Shown here one piece after another: positions 48,170-59,458 of a stretch of DNA of 64,000 bases; the stretch's first letter is position 1; every line of letters begins with the position of its first letter. The DNA comes from Kondoa malvinella. Taxonomy: Eukaryota > Basidiomycota > Agaricostilbomycetes > Agaricostilbales > Kondoaceae. The position numbers and the translations under genes are program-made. The DNA is taken from positions 425,822-489,821 of the forward strand of contig BCIM01000012.1 in assembly GCA_039545315.1 (NCBI GenBank). Direction: 5' to 3'. The notes below the pieces were generated by a model. It made no database searches. It saw only the letters and a list, made by a program, of their open reading frames with translations, and was not told where the DNA came from.

Positions 48170-49624
48170 ATGGTTCATCTACTGCCCTATAAAAGTGCAC
48201 TTTCGGTGCGCTAACTCTCTGAGCCTCTATAGTATTGCATTTACGGTTTGATAGGCAGTTGGCGCATGTGGACTGGTCAGTGCAGCACAGTCAGGTAGTA
48301 GGTTCAAACTAATGGCTTCGTTAGCTGTCTGCCATAGCATGTGCCGCGCTGTTGATACATGTAGCTGTCTCTGTCATACAAGATTGGCGCAAAGTGGCAA
48401 TCTCTGGTGCACGTGAAAGGGTAGCGAGGTTTGCAACTTCTCAGTGAGTTGAGCCACTACAGCATTTCGTCCGCTGACTCACTGGACTAGGTCCGGCATC
48501 TTACTGCTCAATCTCCTACTAGCCGATCTCTTTCAGGGTATTGGCTTTGCTCTATCGCTTCATTGGTCCATTGAAGGTGATAATTTTGGTTACCTGCATC
48601 CACCGGTAATCTGCAGAACTCAGGCCATCTTTATCCAATTTGCGGATGTTGCGCAAGCCGGCTTTACTCTGGCTATTGGACTCTTCACGGCAGCCGCTAT
48701 CTTCGGTCGTCGCTTCAATAACAAGTTCTTCTTCCCAATGATCGCTTTCCTGTGGCTCTTTCCTCTCGTCTTGACTGCCATCGGTCCACGTCTCAGAGGT
48801 GGTGATAACAGGCCTTTCTACTGCGGATCTGATGAAGGTATGCTCTTCTGTTGGTTCCAAGACATTCACTCATGCTGTTATTCTGCAGGCTATTGCTGGA
48901 TATCACCAAATTTCAAGCATCTTCGCTTACCTCTGCACTTCATCTGGATCCTACTTACCTCTTTATTCAATATACCACTATACATCGCTGTCTTTCTGCA
49001 TGTCCGATTTCGCGCTCGCCCAAGCGAAACATCCTCATCGGTCCAAAGTTCGGCATCTGGCAAAAAGATAACATCTTATAGCAGCAATCGGACCAAAGAC
49101 TCGAAATTGGCGCAGCGCGTCGACAATGTGGCCCTTCGAATGCTCTGTTTTCCTATCGCCTATCTCGCCACAACCCTGTACATCACGATCTATCGCCTTG
49201 CGGAGATAGATGGGCGAGAGTAAGCTTGCGCGACTGAAACGGTATCACGGCTGATCATGAACAGCTGGTCTTGGCAAACATTAACAACTGCTTCATGCTT
49301 CTATGCTCTCACCGCAGTGATCGATGTATTGCTCTACTCGTGGACGCGCAACCTTGTCACCGTGCCAGCTAGCCAGCCTTCTTACACCGGGTCAACTTCA
49401 GGTCGAGCGTTTTTGGCAAAGTTGCCGAGTGCGATGAGCAAAGAGAGCTACAGCTTAGGTCGGTCTCTTTATCTAGCCATGTTCGGCAAGAATTAACCGA
49501 AGTGATCACAGAGTCGAAAGATGACGTTGAAATGCCTGACACAGCCTCCTTTGTTCTGCACGCAGCACCGCACATCTATCTCAATGACCGACCAACAGAC
49601 GAAGATCTAGCAAGAGCTGTCTGA
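48170..49624 (+). CDS. Seven-helix receptor, Git3/cAMP-receptor-like (GPCR copy A)
   Basis: Seven exons (48170-48205, 48256-48276, 48325-48443, 48491-48837, 48889-49219, 49265-49420, 49459-49624) give 391 residues. The start MVHLLP matches copy B at 52155-53634 and decides the first exon. Helices are evident in AIACAALLIHVAVSVI, SGILLLNLLLADLFQGIGFA, AIFIQFADVAQAGFTLAIGL, IAFLWLFPLVLTAIG, LPLHFIWILLTSLFNIPLYI, ALRMLCFPIAYLATTLYITI and ASCFYALTAVIDVLLYSW. The RVDNVALRML block before helix 6 is typical of fungal Git3/Gpr1-type nutrient or cAMP-receptor-like GPCRs. The tail is short and acidic. The last intron (49421-49458, 38 nt, donor GTTGCC) is the weakest part of the model. Ligand unknown. 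Confidence 0.85.
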
Positions 49625-49968
49625 GACTGTTACATTGCCATGTTTATGCTTTCGCGTGCAAAGGGCAAAAGACCAGTGCTATTGTTGATGAGCGTTTCTG
49701 ACTAATAGGAGGGTGAGATGTACTTGTAATTACAAGCCAAGTGTTGTGTCCAGTGCTAGTATTGGGTATTTGAAAGCTGGCCATTAAGACGTTCTTGCAA
49801 ATGTCTTAGGGCCGAGTTTACCTTTGTCTTCAGTACCCGGATGACGTTCAACTGGGCGACGTGCCTTCTCAGAGAGTACGCTTCGTTCTCTCTTTGCTCG
49901 CTCTTCCACTCCAATCATCATCGCTCTTCCCTTCCAACGATCATCTCTCAAGACAACTGAATCGCAAC
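49625..49968. other. Intergenic, no feature seen
   Basis: Gap between GPCR copy A and the small secreted protein. The last 100 bp are CT-rich, as is common in fungal promoters; no other signal. Confidence 0.4.
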
Positions 49969-50518
49969 ATGTTCAAACCTACCCTTCTCGCGGCTGTTTT
50001 CTTCGCCATTTCTGCTCAAGCGCTCAAACTCAACATGTTCCAAGAAGCCGATTGCGTCAACAAATGGCTGTACCCGCACGACGACATTACTGGCATCAGC
50101 GAGAACAGCGAGAATCCTCATAATCTACCTATTGCTCTACCAAAGACTCCGGGCTCTTACAAAGTCGACACGAACGTGAGTCTCTGCGCTACTGGGGCGA
50201 TTGTACTTCCTGACAGTCTTGTATACGTAGAATGATGAAGCCAAGAAATTGAAGATTAAGGCGACTTATCAGGGTTGCGGAATAAAGGCAACAGAGGTTG
50301 CCGGATTGGTCAGTCTTGCTTCCATCGCCTTTGTCCTTGCTGATTTCTCCCGTAGGCCAACTATTGGTGCTGGACTCCGGACGTCAATCTGTCTGACTGC
50401 TATCTCGCGACCGTGGAGTGAGCTTGCATCGCCGCTTGACGAGGCCTAGCTAATGTTGCACTCGCGCAGGTTGTTGAAGGATGGCAAGGTCATCGAAGCT
50501 AACGGCGAGGCCGTATGA
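49969..50518 (+). CDS. Small secreted cysteine-containing protein
   Basis: Four exons (49969-50175, 50231-50296, 50356-50417, 50470-50518) give 127 residues. A strong signal peptide (FKPTLLAAVFFAISAQA) precedes a mature part of about 108 residues with four cysteines (EADCVNKW, YQGCGIKA, YWCWTPDVNLSDCY), consistent with two disulfides. There is no membrane anchor or known domain. It lies between two related receptors, which may be chance. It could be a cell-wall or effector-type protein; I cannot assign a function. Confidence 0.68.
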
Positions 50519-51153
50519 TCTCGGCGGTCTTAGAATACCGATATCCCATGCTGTAACAATTGCAACTTTTTACTTTTCGCATCTTGTACCAATGTCGCTC
50601 TGTAGTCACGTCGTACGCTCTTCTCGGAAATAACGCTTGTTTGTGTATAGTAGCACGCAAACAACACGATAAGCTGATTTCTAGTGCGCTGAATATGCTG
50701 CTTCCACAGCCGAAGGCCAGCACAAGAGTCACCACGCCAGCATAACGCAGCGCATACAGCTGTCTGCCTCGATCGCGGAAGGAGAGAAGTCGATTTGAAG
50801 CATGACAAGATCTGCTGAGCCAGATTCTGGGTAATTTGGTTCAACGGCTCGTGCGGCAGATCTTAAAGCCCTTGTATAGCTTACTTTTGAATAGCTTGCA
50901 GCGGCGGCGTACCGGGACATGTCAGATTTTGCCCACAGTATCGGAAGACAGGGATAGCCAAGCACGCGAAATAGACTAGACGATCACAAACGAGGTATAT
51001 CGCTCTCTTGCAGCAGCACGCGTGGTATGACAGGCATTCTAGATTTTGGGTTGGACGTACACACCAGACAAGAGAAAACGGCCGAGCATGTTGCTCTTTC
51101 ACCACGACACAGACCGATAGATAGCTACACAGCAATATCAGCAGCACAACAAC
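50519..51153. other. Intergenic, no feature seen
   Basis: These 635 bp have only short frames on both strands, with no splice-consistent model. They contain the promoter of the SAP30-like gene. Confidence 0.4.
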
Positions 51154-51840
51154 ATGTCGTATACAGCATCGTTTCCAAAGAGGAGAAAGGAGAATGACGG
51201 AGCTTATTCCACGCGAACCATGGCCAGCGCAGGCACTTCCCGCTCTTCCAGGTCAAGCGCTCTAGCAGCCCAACAAGCCGTTTCTACAGCAGAAAAGAAT
51301 TCAGATCGTCGAGCTGCGCAAGGCGAGTATGCGATACAATTGCCAGTCGTATGTTCCTGCTCTATCTGGCTTTGACCTGTAGCTGACAGAGACTACTCAA
51401 GTTTCCAATATCTTCACTTCCACCTGAATCAGTCCACAAATATCTATTTCACTATGCCCTCATCCCTCCCTTTGCCCATAACGCGCGTTTACCAGATGGA
51501 AGAAGCAATCCTATCATTGATTACGCTCAAGCTGTGGCGCCTACACCTGCTCGTAAGCGTAAATCACCTGAAGAGGTAGAAGAATGGCCGCAAACGGAAA
51601 CAATGACTGAAGAATTGAGGCAACCTGCAGTGGAAGGGCAAGAACCTGGTGAAGCGGATGCGAGGTTGTGCAATATTGCTCGTCAGCATTGGGAGGTCAC
51701 GCAGCTTAGGGAGACTGAGACGTTGGTGAACTTCATGTATGCTATCAGGATGAAGGGTAAGTGCCTTGCTCGTTTCGTCATTGCATTTAGCTGATCTGTT
51801 CTCTTACGTAGACAAGCTGTTGAAATGTCCGTCAATGTAA
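51154..51840 (+). CDS. Possible SAP30-like Sin3-binding protein
   Basis: Three exons (51154-51348, 51402-51756, 51812-51840) give 192 residues. The N terminus is basic and Ser-rich (FPKRRKENDG). A helical motif FPISSLPPESVHKYLFHYAL resembles the Sin3-binding region of SAP30 (LPxxxLxxYxxHYxL pattern). The C-terminal part, IARQHWEVTQLRETETLVNF then MYAIRMK, parallels the second half of fungal SAP30 proteins, which often reads HFN.Q.V.E.E.I..F.Y..R. SAP30 is part of the Rpd3/Sin3 histone deacetylase complex in the nucleus. The call rests on pattern only and could be wrong; a general chromatin subunit is the fallback. Confidence 0.5.
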
Positions 51841-52154
51841 CATGACGCCTGCTAGCTTGGCTGCACTCCTAGGCTATTGCATTCTCATGCAGCATTTGTA
51901 CTACTGCACGGAGCGCTTCTTGTCCAAGACACGTCAAGATATGCTGCTGCAATCACTCCCGTCGAGCTCTACTGCGCCAATCGCGTCTCTTCAGAATGAT
52001 CAATGCAGATGTGGGGTGACCCACAGGGAAGAAGAAGTTCTGTCGCGGTTTGCAGGGTCCAAGGAAAGAGACGGACAATTCGTGCGATAGAATAAGTCAC
52101 TGTTACAGACTCCATACTATTCACCCGACCTGCAAACACTGTACTGCCATTCCA
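51841..52154. other. Convergent gap
   Basis: These 314 bp separate the stop of the SAP30-like gene from the stop of GPCR copy B. An 82-codon plus-strand frame (51842-52090) has no support. Confidence 0.4.
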
Positions 52155-53634
52155 TCAGACTGCTGTTCTGTGATACACCTTTACAGAAACTTCTTGTTGC
52201 AATTCCAAGTCGTCCTTTGAGTCTACTGAAACGGTAAGGACAAGCTTGGCTGATCGTGAGACACTGACCAAACTCATCCGTCTTGCTGGTACTGATTTGC
52301 GAGAGCTTGGGCACGTACAAGCCGTCGGCATGTTTACGAGTTCCCGATAGCTGAGCAGTAGGAGCTGCGACTGAAACAAGATTCCTCGTCCAGGTGTACA
52401 GGATGACGTCGACTAGTCCGGTAAGACTGTAGAGGCAGGAGCCGACAGTAAGAGCTTGCCAGGACCAGCTAGAAAGTTGTGCTTAGTATGTTACAGCAGG
52501 TAAGATCATAGGCTCACCTGCTGCCATTCATATCTGCAAGTCTATAGATTGTGATAAAGATAGTTGTCAACAGGTAGGCCAAAGGAAAGCAAAGCATGCG
52601 AAGGGCAACATTGTCGATTCTTTGAGCTAGTTGTGATGGTGTAGAGCTGTTGCTGATATGAGAAGTAGCACCAGGTCTTGAACCGGATGCCGAACGAAGG
52701 AAGCTGCTGGAAGCAGTGGTAGTCTCCTCGGCACGGAAGCGATATCGGACATGGTAGAAGATTGTTCCGTAGAGTGGTATGTTGATGAATGAGGCGAGCA
52801 GAATCCAAATGAAGTGTAGCGGTAAGCGGTATTGCTTATGGTTCGGGCTGATCTACCGAGTCAGCCAATCAAAAAGGGCCAACACTCAGCTAACCTTATC
52901 CAACAGTAGGCTGGATCCAAGGTATTCAGTATCGAATGTGAACAGAGACCGCGCAGCCTACCCTCGTTCGAGCCGCAGTAGAATGGCGTGTCGAAATCTT
53001 GTAGGTGCGGACCAAGCACAGTCAAGAAAAAGGGAAAGAGCCAAAAGAAGGCGACGAGGGAGTAAAAGGCTTTAGTTCCAAAGCGGAAACCCCAGACGAC
53101 AGTCGCTGCGGTATAGATTCCGATGTACGTTGTAAACCCCGCTTGTGCAACATCGGCGAACTGAATGAATACGGCCTGGACTTTACAGACCATAGGCGCG
53201 CCATGATACTGCAAGGAGTCATCAGGGTTGCATACAATTGACAGCAACCACAGCACGTACTGGAAACCAGTCACCGTTGATGGCCCATTCGTAGCTGATC
53301 GCAAAGCCAATCGCTTGAATCAAGTCTGCAAGAAGCAGGTTGAACAGAAGTATCCCCGATCTACAGGTACGACTGAACACAACTGCAAACCTCACACAAA
53401 GGGACTCACTGTGTTGACGCAAAGCGAGCGACTCGGTCACGTGTCGAAGACATCTGCATGCGTTGTGCTCGGTGCAAAAGCGCGACCCCAAGATGTAGTA
53501 GCAGAGCTGCACATACAATCACTGATAGCTAGGCACTAGAGCATCAGGAAGGCCGAATAGAAGTCCGATTTGCTTACCAGACCGCAGGTAGCGACAGCAA
53601 AGAAGGGACTGCTTTGTGGAAGTAGATGGACCAT
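52155..53634 (-). CDS. Seven-helix receptor, Git3/cAMP-receptor-like (GPCR copy B)
   Basis: Eight exons (53578-53634, 53410-53528, 53261-53360, 52962-53208, 52895-52910, 52518-52847, 52319-52468, 52155-52272) give 378 residues. It is a clear paralogue of copy A: MVHLLPQSSPFFAVATCGL, RVARFASTQ, SGILLFNLLLADLIQAIGFA, VFIQFADVAQAGF, PFYCGSNEGAYCWIS, LPLHFIWILLASFINIPLYG and RIDNVALRMLCFPLAYLLTT align block by block. Several introns sit at the same positions and phases, and one exon has the same 119-nt length in both. Copy B has extra introns (after GDWFP and after YCWIS) and lacks one near the N terminus. The tail is acidic (SVDSKDDLELQQE). Ligand and G protein unknown. Confidence 0.87.
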
Positions 53635-54527
53635 GAATGACAACAGAATTCTTGGATGAGATGAGAAAAGGAAGCAAAGCAAAACAGGAAATTGAGAAAG
53701 TGCAAGTCTGCGCTTGGCCCTACTTGACCGCATGCGCAAAGCGACAAAAGGCTTGTGCAGAGCCTCGAGCGTTAAATACGAGTCGGGCGTACGGCAAGAA
53801 AGCCACGAGACGGTGATCAGAAAATGCAAGAATGCGCTCAGGCCGCTTGCGGATCAGGCTGGGATGGAGGTACCGAGTGAATTGAGCGTGAATAGCGCGC
53901 AAGATAATAGCCGTGGGATGTTGATCAGCTCAGGAGATGCGCAGCCTATTGCAATCTGACTTGAGCAAATCTGCCTTCGCAAGTGAAGACTCAAAGTAAA
54001 GCTGTAATTGAAATCCTTTTTTGCGTCGCATGGTCCCATTTAGTATTCGAAAAAGTGGTGTCTGTGTTGAGCTTGATGTTCTTGAGGCTGGCGATCAGCA
54101 CACGCTTTCGGGCAAGACCGCATACTCGTGGGATCGCTTCTCTGATTGGATCGCTTCTAGAGTAGCTGAGCTGAACGGTCGGTCCCGCATAGCATGCATC
54201 CCAATCTTTCAGCGCTTGCGCTGACATCGGGATTTTCGAGCTCGACGAAAGGTGTTGGCTGGTCCAGATGGCTCCGCTTGTTTTTCTTCCGATAGATCCT
54301 GGATACATGATGAGCACCTATCTTTGCAGGGAAGGAGTGCTCTAGTCTTCGAGCTCAGGACACACCTATTATCGCTAGCAAGTGTTCTTGACCAACTGAT
54401 GCATGCCGGAGCTTCCCATCCCGCTCAGGAATGGACTTGATCTCGATAAAGCGTCAAGCTATATCTACGATGAAGCTCATCAGCTCCAATCAGCATCCTC
54501 CTGATAAGAAACACCTTTTCATATATG
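53635..54527. other. Nearly 0.9 kb without a recognised gene
   Basis: Several 60-110 codon frames overlap on both strands. A minus-strand frame around 53950-54320 has short protein-like stretches but no start, splice plan or family match. The first part must include the copy B promoter. Confidence 0.35.
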
Positions 54528-56005
54528 TCATAGACGAAAAGCAGCAACGACCGGTCCAGCACCATCTTGCGTCCACTTCGCAGCCTCACTCAACATCCTC
54601 TCTTTAGTCCAAACTGACTTGCTTCCTTGCACAGGAGGCAACAATTCCGAAAGCGTAATGAGGTTCGACATTAAAGTTTGAGAATTGTAGAATATGGATG
54701 GTGAGGTGTTGGGTGATGGAGTGAGTTGATCGCCTGCGTGAGAGAGGTCCCTTTTTTGGAGTGCGAGGACGGCTCGAGCGTTGGTTATCTGAGTCGGTGT
54801 CAGCTCGTGTAGCTAGGTGGGCGATAAGACTTACTGCTAGATCTGCATCTTCTGATCCAGCAAGAGCTTCGAGAAGAGTATCTGCACTATCCGGTTCGTT
54901 GTTTGCTAGATGGTAATAGACTCCTGGTAGACCCTTCTTTCCACTTTCTGGTAAAGCCTCGAACACAATTTGCGCTGCTGGGAGATTGCCTGACACGAGA
55001 TGAATGTAAAGCAATTGAACTTTGAGTTGATCTGATAATGATGTTTGCAGACGAATGAGGGCTGTGCATAGAGAGCTTGTGTTATTGTATTCCTGTCAGC
55101 AGGAAATGTCTATAAGCAATATCTTGATTGCATACAGTGTCGCCAGCTGACCTTGAGCTGAATGAGAAGGTTCAATATCAAACATCCTACCGAGACGAGT
55201 CTGCCGCGCCAGAGTTGGATTGCTGAGGTGTCATCAATTCGCTTTGATATCGCGACTTCGCGCTTGCAAGCTTCCATCTGTTCTCATTCTCAGCATTGAG
55301 TTTCGCATTCAGTCTGGAGGAACTCACGAGCTGCCATAGAGCAGATACAGAGAGCTCAAGCTTTCCATCAAATTCCGGCAGACGCGCATGAAGCACCATC
55401 ATCGGGAACGGTATAATAGTTGATAGAGCTCCGTTCGCATCGATGGAAGGACCGGGGAAGAGATGAAAGACAGCAATGAGTTCTTGTTGTAATTGTGAAT
55501 ACAGTCCGAGGTGTTGTAAGGCTTCGAAGCGGAGTTGCCAGAGCTGTTTACCTCGTCAACCTGATGATTTCTCGATAGGCTCTACAGCTCACCTCTAGCA
55601 GATGTTCGGTCTCGTCATCCCGAGCAGAGACTATATGATCTCTTGCATAAAAAGCTAGAGCTCGATAACTCTTTGCGGCTCGAAGTGCTTCAATGGACGA
55701 GTTGCTGTAGTTGCCCGACAGGTCTCTGAATGGTTTGGCCGTAGAGTGAGAGAAGGAACGATCCAAGACCTGACTGAGCGCGTCATGCTATACCCCAAAC
55801 TCTTAGCTCTTGCGGGCGATTAGATACTTTGGCAGATGCATACGTTTGGCAAAGGCTGCAGGTCGATATGCGCAAGTCCTTGGATTCGCACAGCACCAGG
55901 AACAGGACTAGCAGGTAAAGGCAGACTAGCTGCTGCAGAAACGGAAAGCAGACTGTCCATTTGGCTGTTGGTGTCTGAGGGCCTTGGAGTTGGATATACA
56001 TGCAA
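54528..56005 (-). CDS. TRAPPC12-like trafficking subunit
   Basis: Six exons (55844-56005, 55593-55787, 55328-55543, 55152-55277, 54835-55092, 54528-54788) give 405 residues. After a Pro-rich start, helical TPR-type repeats follow: SIEALRAAKSYRALAFYARD, LWQLRFEALQHLGLYSQLQQ, IIPFPMMVLHARLPEFDGKL, LWRGRLVSVGCLILNLLIQL, LLYIHLVSGNLPAAQIVFEA and ITNARAVLALQKRDLSHAGD. The W..R...L..LG.Y and PF..R.LHA.LP patterns match TRAPPC12, a tethering-complex subunit for ER-Golgi traffic. Every intron closes the frame. The assignment is by motif pattern; another TPR trafficking factor remains possible. Confidence 0.68.
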
Positions 56006-56198
56006 ACCAATGCATTCTCATGCCAGATTGCCTTTCCTGTACAGTACATGAGCCCCCTGATCACTCCTTCAACTGCCCGTTCGCTGCCAAATCCAATGCT
56101 GAATAGACCAGTTCACGACTCGTCCGGCGCTTCCTGACCCAGCGATAGCGCTCTCATCCTCCTCAATTCAGCTTTCTATATGTGCAGAAGACAGAGCA

Positions 56199-56585
56199 TC
56201 AGGACTCGTCTTGGATGATCAGCGTAAAAGAGGGCCGCACCTTTTCTTCGACAATCTTGATGTTCCTCTCGTTCATGTCATAAAAGAACGCTCCAGCTCC
56301 AGCCCAAGCGACCATAGATAAAGCGTGGCCTCCCAAATCTGTTTCTCAAATACTCAGCGTCCATGACTCAAGAACTGGTGTCAGACGGACTGTCTGCTAA
56401 ATTTCGCTTCATAATGCCTAATTGCCAGAGTCGAGTTGCCAATCCAAAGCCTGCTCCGCCGAGCACGTATGAAAAGAGCGTCATTTTAGGGTATTTGTCG
56501 TTGTTCAGGACAGTGTCAGCGGACTCGTTGTAGCGGAGGAAGTGAACGCGGTTGCGGATGAGCGGAGGGGACAGTATGGCATGCG
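56199..56585 (-). CDS. Small membrane protein, possibly complex I accessory subunit
   Basis: Two exons (56391-56585 and 56199-56338, 52-nt intron) give about 112 residues. It begins AHAILSPPLIRNRVHFLRYN, then KMTLFSYVLGGAGFGLATRL with WQLGIMKRNLAD, and after the intron GGHALSMVAWAGAGAFFYDM, ending in a charged tail. The GFG.A.R.WQLGI pattern followed by a second hydrophobic segment recalls the small 14-kDa-type accessory subunit of fungal mitochondrial complex I. The true start is unresolved: the frame at 56585 needs one upstream base from another exon, or translation starts at the internal ATG at 56482-56484. No suitable donor next to an ATG was found. Confidence 0.42.
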
Positions 56586-56927
56586 CTATGATGTAGTATT
56601 ATGTATTGCGAGAGGTCCATGTACTGACTGTAGCGAAGATAGGCGGTTACACAGATATCCGTGATTCACAACATCACGCTTCCCCAAATGTTCCTGCAGA
56701 TGCAGCAAGACGTCAGCTACAGCAGAACAGAGCAGGCAAATCTCACCTTCCGATCGCTTTATGTAGCTGAGTCTCGTCAAACCGGAGGACCACCCGCAAA
56801 TGTCCAGCTCGACGAGGACCAAAACCACCAAGTCTGTACAAGGATCAGCTATTGCAAGCAGACCAATCTCACAGAACCACTCACAGCCATTACAGACTCA
56901 TTCAATCCAGCGTAATCCACTCTTTCA
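56586..56927. other. Unresolved minus-strand exons
   Basis: Two intron-like blocks (GTGAGA..CTGCAG near 56690-56745 and GTCAGT..CATAG near 56586-56630) suggest transcribed minus-strand sequence. One frame reads RRAGHLRVVLRFDETQLHKA, but I could not join it in frame to either neighbour. It may be the 5' part of the gene at 56199-56585 or a separate small gene. Confidence 0.3.
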
Positions 56928-58214
56928 TCAATGCCGCCAACCACTCTCATGTCCTCCAATCCGATGTGGTTCCAAAAACCCTCTGAACACTACTCTTCCT
57001 TGATCAATAGTCCATCTCACACCATACCCTTGGGTATGTCGGACTTCGATAGCAGTGATTGAATGAGGCAAAGAATGCAAGTTTAGCCATTGGGCGTTGT
57101 TGAGGATTTTGACGATGGCTCTGTTGGCTGCTTCGTTTATAGTGTGTTCTGATTGATCATCAGGTCTCTATAAGGGCGGGCAGTAGGATGAACATGCGTG
57201 GTCCGGTATTGTTTGGCCCTGCTTGAATCGGTCAACTACGGTCTAGTGTCGAATGGAAGAACATACAGAAATCAGAAGTCCGCACTGCATGCTTTGATAG
57301 AGCTCGACCAGCAACAGTAAGCATATTGAGCGCTCTTCGTGGTCTTTTGCAAGTCGCCGGGAATTTGTGGTATGCTGCCCATTGTGCATGCAAGTCGGGA
57401 TCATATTCGTGTAAGCAACATGACGCAAAGAGACAGTCTGATAGAGAAGGTGGTAGTAAGACAGAATCAGAGCCTGGTATACGGCGAGTTCGTGCAAGAA
57501 GCGAAATTGCGTCGGCTGGAGTGGACTAGAAGCGAATCAGACAGGTGAAAAGCAAGGTACAATTAGGACACACAATCAGGAAAGCTTTGAGTGCAGCATG
57601 GACATTGATATGCAGATCATCGCGCAATTGGATGATGCATTGAGCCAACGCTTGAGCTTGCTTTCTTCCCGTTTCGGTGATTTCGAATCCCTGAGAAGCG
57701 TACTCCGGCTCATCGAGCAGTTTGCAAGACAGCTCTGAACCGCTCAAGGAAGAGAACACGAGCGAAGAGAGAAAGGCCAACACTTGAAAAGATTCGACGC
57801 TTGGCAACAATGTGATCTCGCCAGAAGCGGCCACGAGGGATTCATAGGACGAAGCGAGAGCTGGAATAGGGTAGCCGTCTCGGATCAGAGCCATATGTCG
57901 ACATCGCTGCAGACTGTCAAGCTCATCGTCTGTTGTTGCTGGCGAAGCAAATCCTTCATTCCGCTGTTGTCTATCTCTGCACCTCTCTCCCTCTCTGAAG
58001 CTCACGAGCTCGATCGTGACGGTGTCTGTTCGCTTCATGTACTCTGATCGACAAGCGCCTTGAAGCGCCTCGATGGAAGCGCGACACCTCTGCTATGTTA
58101 TACATTGAAGTCGGCCCATACAAGGAAGTGCCTCTTGTATCACACTTCGTGCGCCTCGAGAGCAGGTTCTGCAATGTATCGGCGATTCTCGAGCCTAAGT
58201 CCGCGTTGTTTCAT
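56928..58214 (-). CDS. Uncharacterised protein with conserved GHExGWRH C terminus
   Basis: Four exons (58146-58214, 57574-58092, 57286-57525, 56928-57167) give 355 residues. The first half is helical and charged (EALQGACRSEYMKRTDTVTI, MALIRDGYPIPALASSYESL), the middle has a hydrophobic run (FQVLAFLSSLVFSSLSG) and PRRALNMLTVAGRALSKHA. The last 80 residues read like a conserved module: SEHTINEAANRAIVKILNNA, TQGYGVRWTID, VFRGFLEPH and the end GHESGWRH. I recall this C-terminal pattern from fungal proteins of unknown role but cannot name it. The last intron (57168-57285, 118 nt, GTGCGG donor) is longer than usual and less certain than the others. Confidence 0.5.
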
Positions 58215-58605
58215 TCTGCCACCTTCTCTTTACTAGTCGCGCTTAGCGGACTGCTGGTCGATGATGCATGATGACGCACTGGAGTACTGCATGTCCTTCA
58301 CCTGTGTCTTCGTCAGAAGAGCAAGACCTGCTTGATGCTCATGCTATATGTTTGCTGACTGTCGCATCGCAAGCGGTCCATACCTTCGGAACCAACAAGC
58401 GATTAGCTCTACATGACAGGAAGGGACAAGTATGCTCCATTCGCATCGGGCCCTCGTGCTCGCTGTTGTAAATAGAAGAATTGCATAAAAAGAAGATATC
58501 TGTACACAAGATAGCTAAATACTGTCCGATTTGGTTTCCATCGGTCTGCAAGTCAGACTCAATGAGCCGACGGGGCAAAGTGGTTGTAAGCAGCATGATC
58601 TGTTA
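58215..58605. other. Intergenic, no feature seen
   Basis: Gap between two minus-strand genes; presumed promoter of the gene starting at 58214 and terminator of the gene ending at 58606. Confidence 0.4.
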
Positions 58606-59431
58606 TCATGCTTTAGTTGTCGGTTGTAGCACGACTTGGCTTGGCTTACTAGTCGGTAACTTGTTCTGGGTATAAGCACTTCGCAAGCCAGAGTAGTATA
58701 CGGTCGTGTCGATGGCATTCCAGCCAAGAACGCCGCCGCCGGTCATGAAATGGATGTCGTCTCCGTGTTCTAGCCGAAAACACATCAGCTGCTAGGGAGG
58801 TCGAGGGAAGATGGAGATGCTCACTCGTATGATTGATAGCTCCTGGGTTGACGCGGTTCTATAAGACTTCTGTTTCAGCCATCCGGATAGGTTGGAACGA
58901 GTTGAATAGACATACATGGGCCTCTAACAAGACCAGCAGACGCTTGACATACTCTTCAGCGCTAGCCGTAGTCCTTGTCCTATCCGCAGTCGAGAAGGTC
59001 GTTTGCAGAGCATGCTCAAGAGCAACAGCGTATGCGAGAATAGCATGGACGTGGCTCGGTGGCTGCAACGTAGAAAAGTTAGTCTGAATCCGACAGCTTG
59101 GGAAACAGCGTACAATGTGATGGCACTTATCAGCACATGATCTGATTCGATCAAGGTACTTCTCTGATTCCGGACTCTTCTCTTTGATCAAAGGTACAAT
59201 GCTCTTATATAGAAGGTCTCTCAATCTTTGTCGTTCGTGGTCCACGGCACGAGCGGTCTTCGGGTCCGCAACATTAGCGGTCTCGTAGTCCGTGGCTGTA
59301 GCGCTCTCGTAGTGCGTCTTGAGATGATCAGCGAGGGCTGCGTGCGGATCGGATCCGAATAGGGCATCTGTTAGAATGTTCAGAAGATGGACGTGAGCCA
59401 TACGGAGATGCTTACCCTTAATAGTCTTCAT
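58606..59431 (-). CDS. Unrecognised helical protein
   Basis: Five exons (59416-59431, 59114-59367, 58916-59062, 58825-58869, 58606-58788) give 214 residues. Exon 1 codes only five residues plus one base. Helical segments include RLRDLLYKSIVPLIKEKSPE, YLDRIRSCADKCHHI, HAILAYAVALEHALQTTFST and AEEYVKRLLVLLEAH; a Gly-rich turn DDIHFMTGGGVLGW follows and the tail is basic. Between residues 20 and 60 the motif T-x-Y-E-x-A is loosely repeated. I do not recognise a family. The last intron is short (58789-58824, 36 nt). The start codon lies just downstream, on the minus strand, of an AT-dinucleotide tract. Confidence 0.5.
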
Positions 59432-59437
59432 ACCCTG

Positions 59438-59458
59438 ATATATATATATATATATATA
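59438..59458. repeat. AT dinucleotide tract
   Basis: About ten AT repeats lie 7 bp upstream of the minus-strand start codon at 59431. Dinucleotide runs like this vary in length and could affect transcription or the leader of that gene. Confidence 0.85.

Noticed and set aside
51842..52090. 82-codon plus-strand frame between SAP30-like gene and GPCR copy B
   Set aside because: No family motif and it lies in the convergent 3' flanks of two spliced genes.
53714..53959. Plus-strand frame upstream of GPCR copy B
   Set aside because: No start context, splice partner or family likeness; overlaps the probable promoter of copy B.
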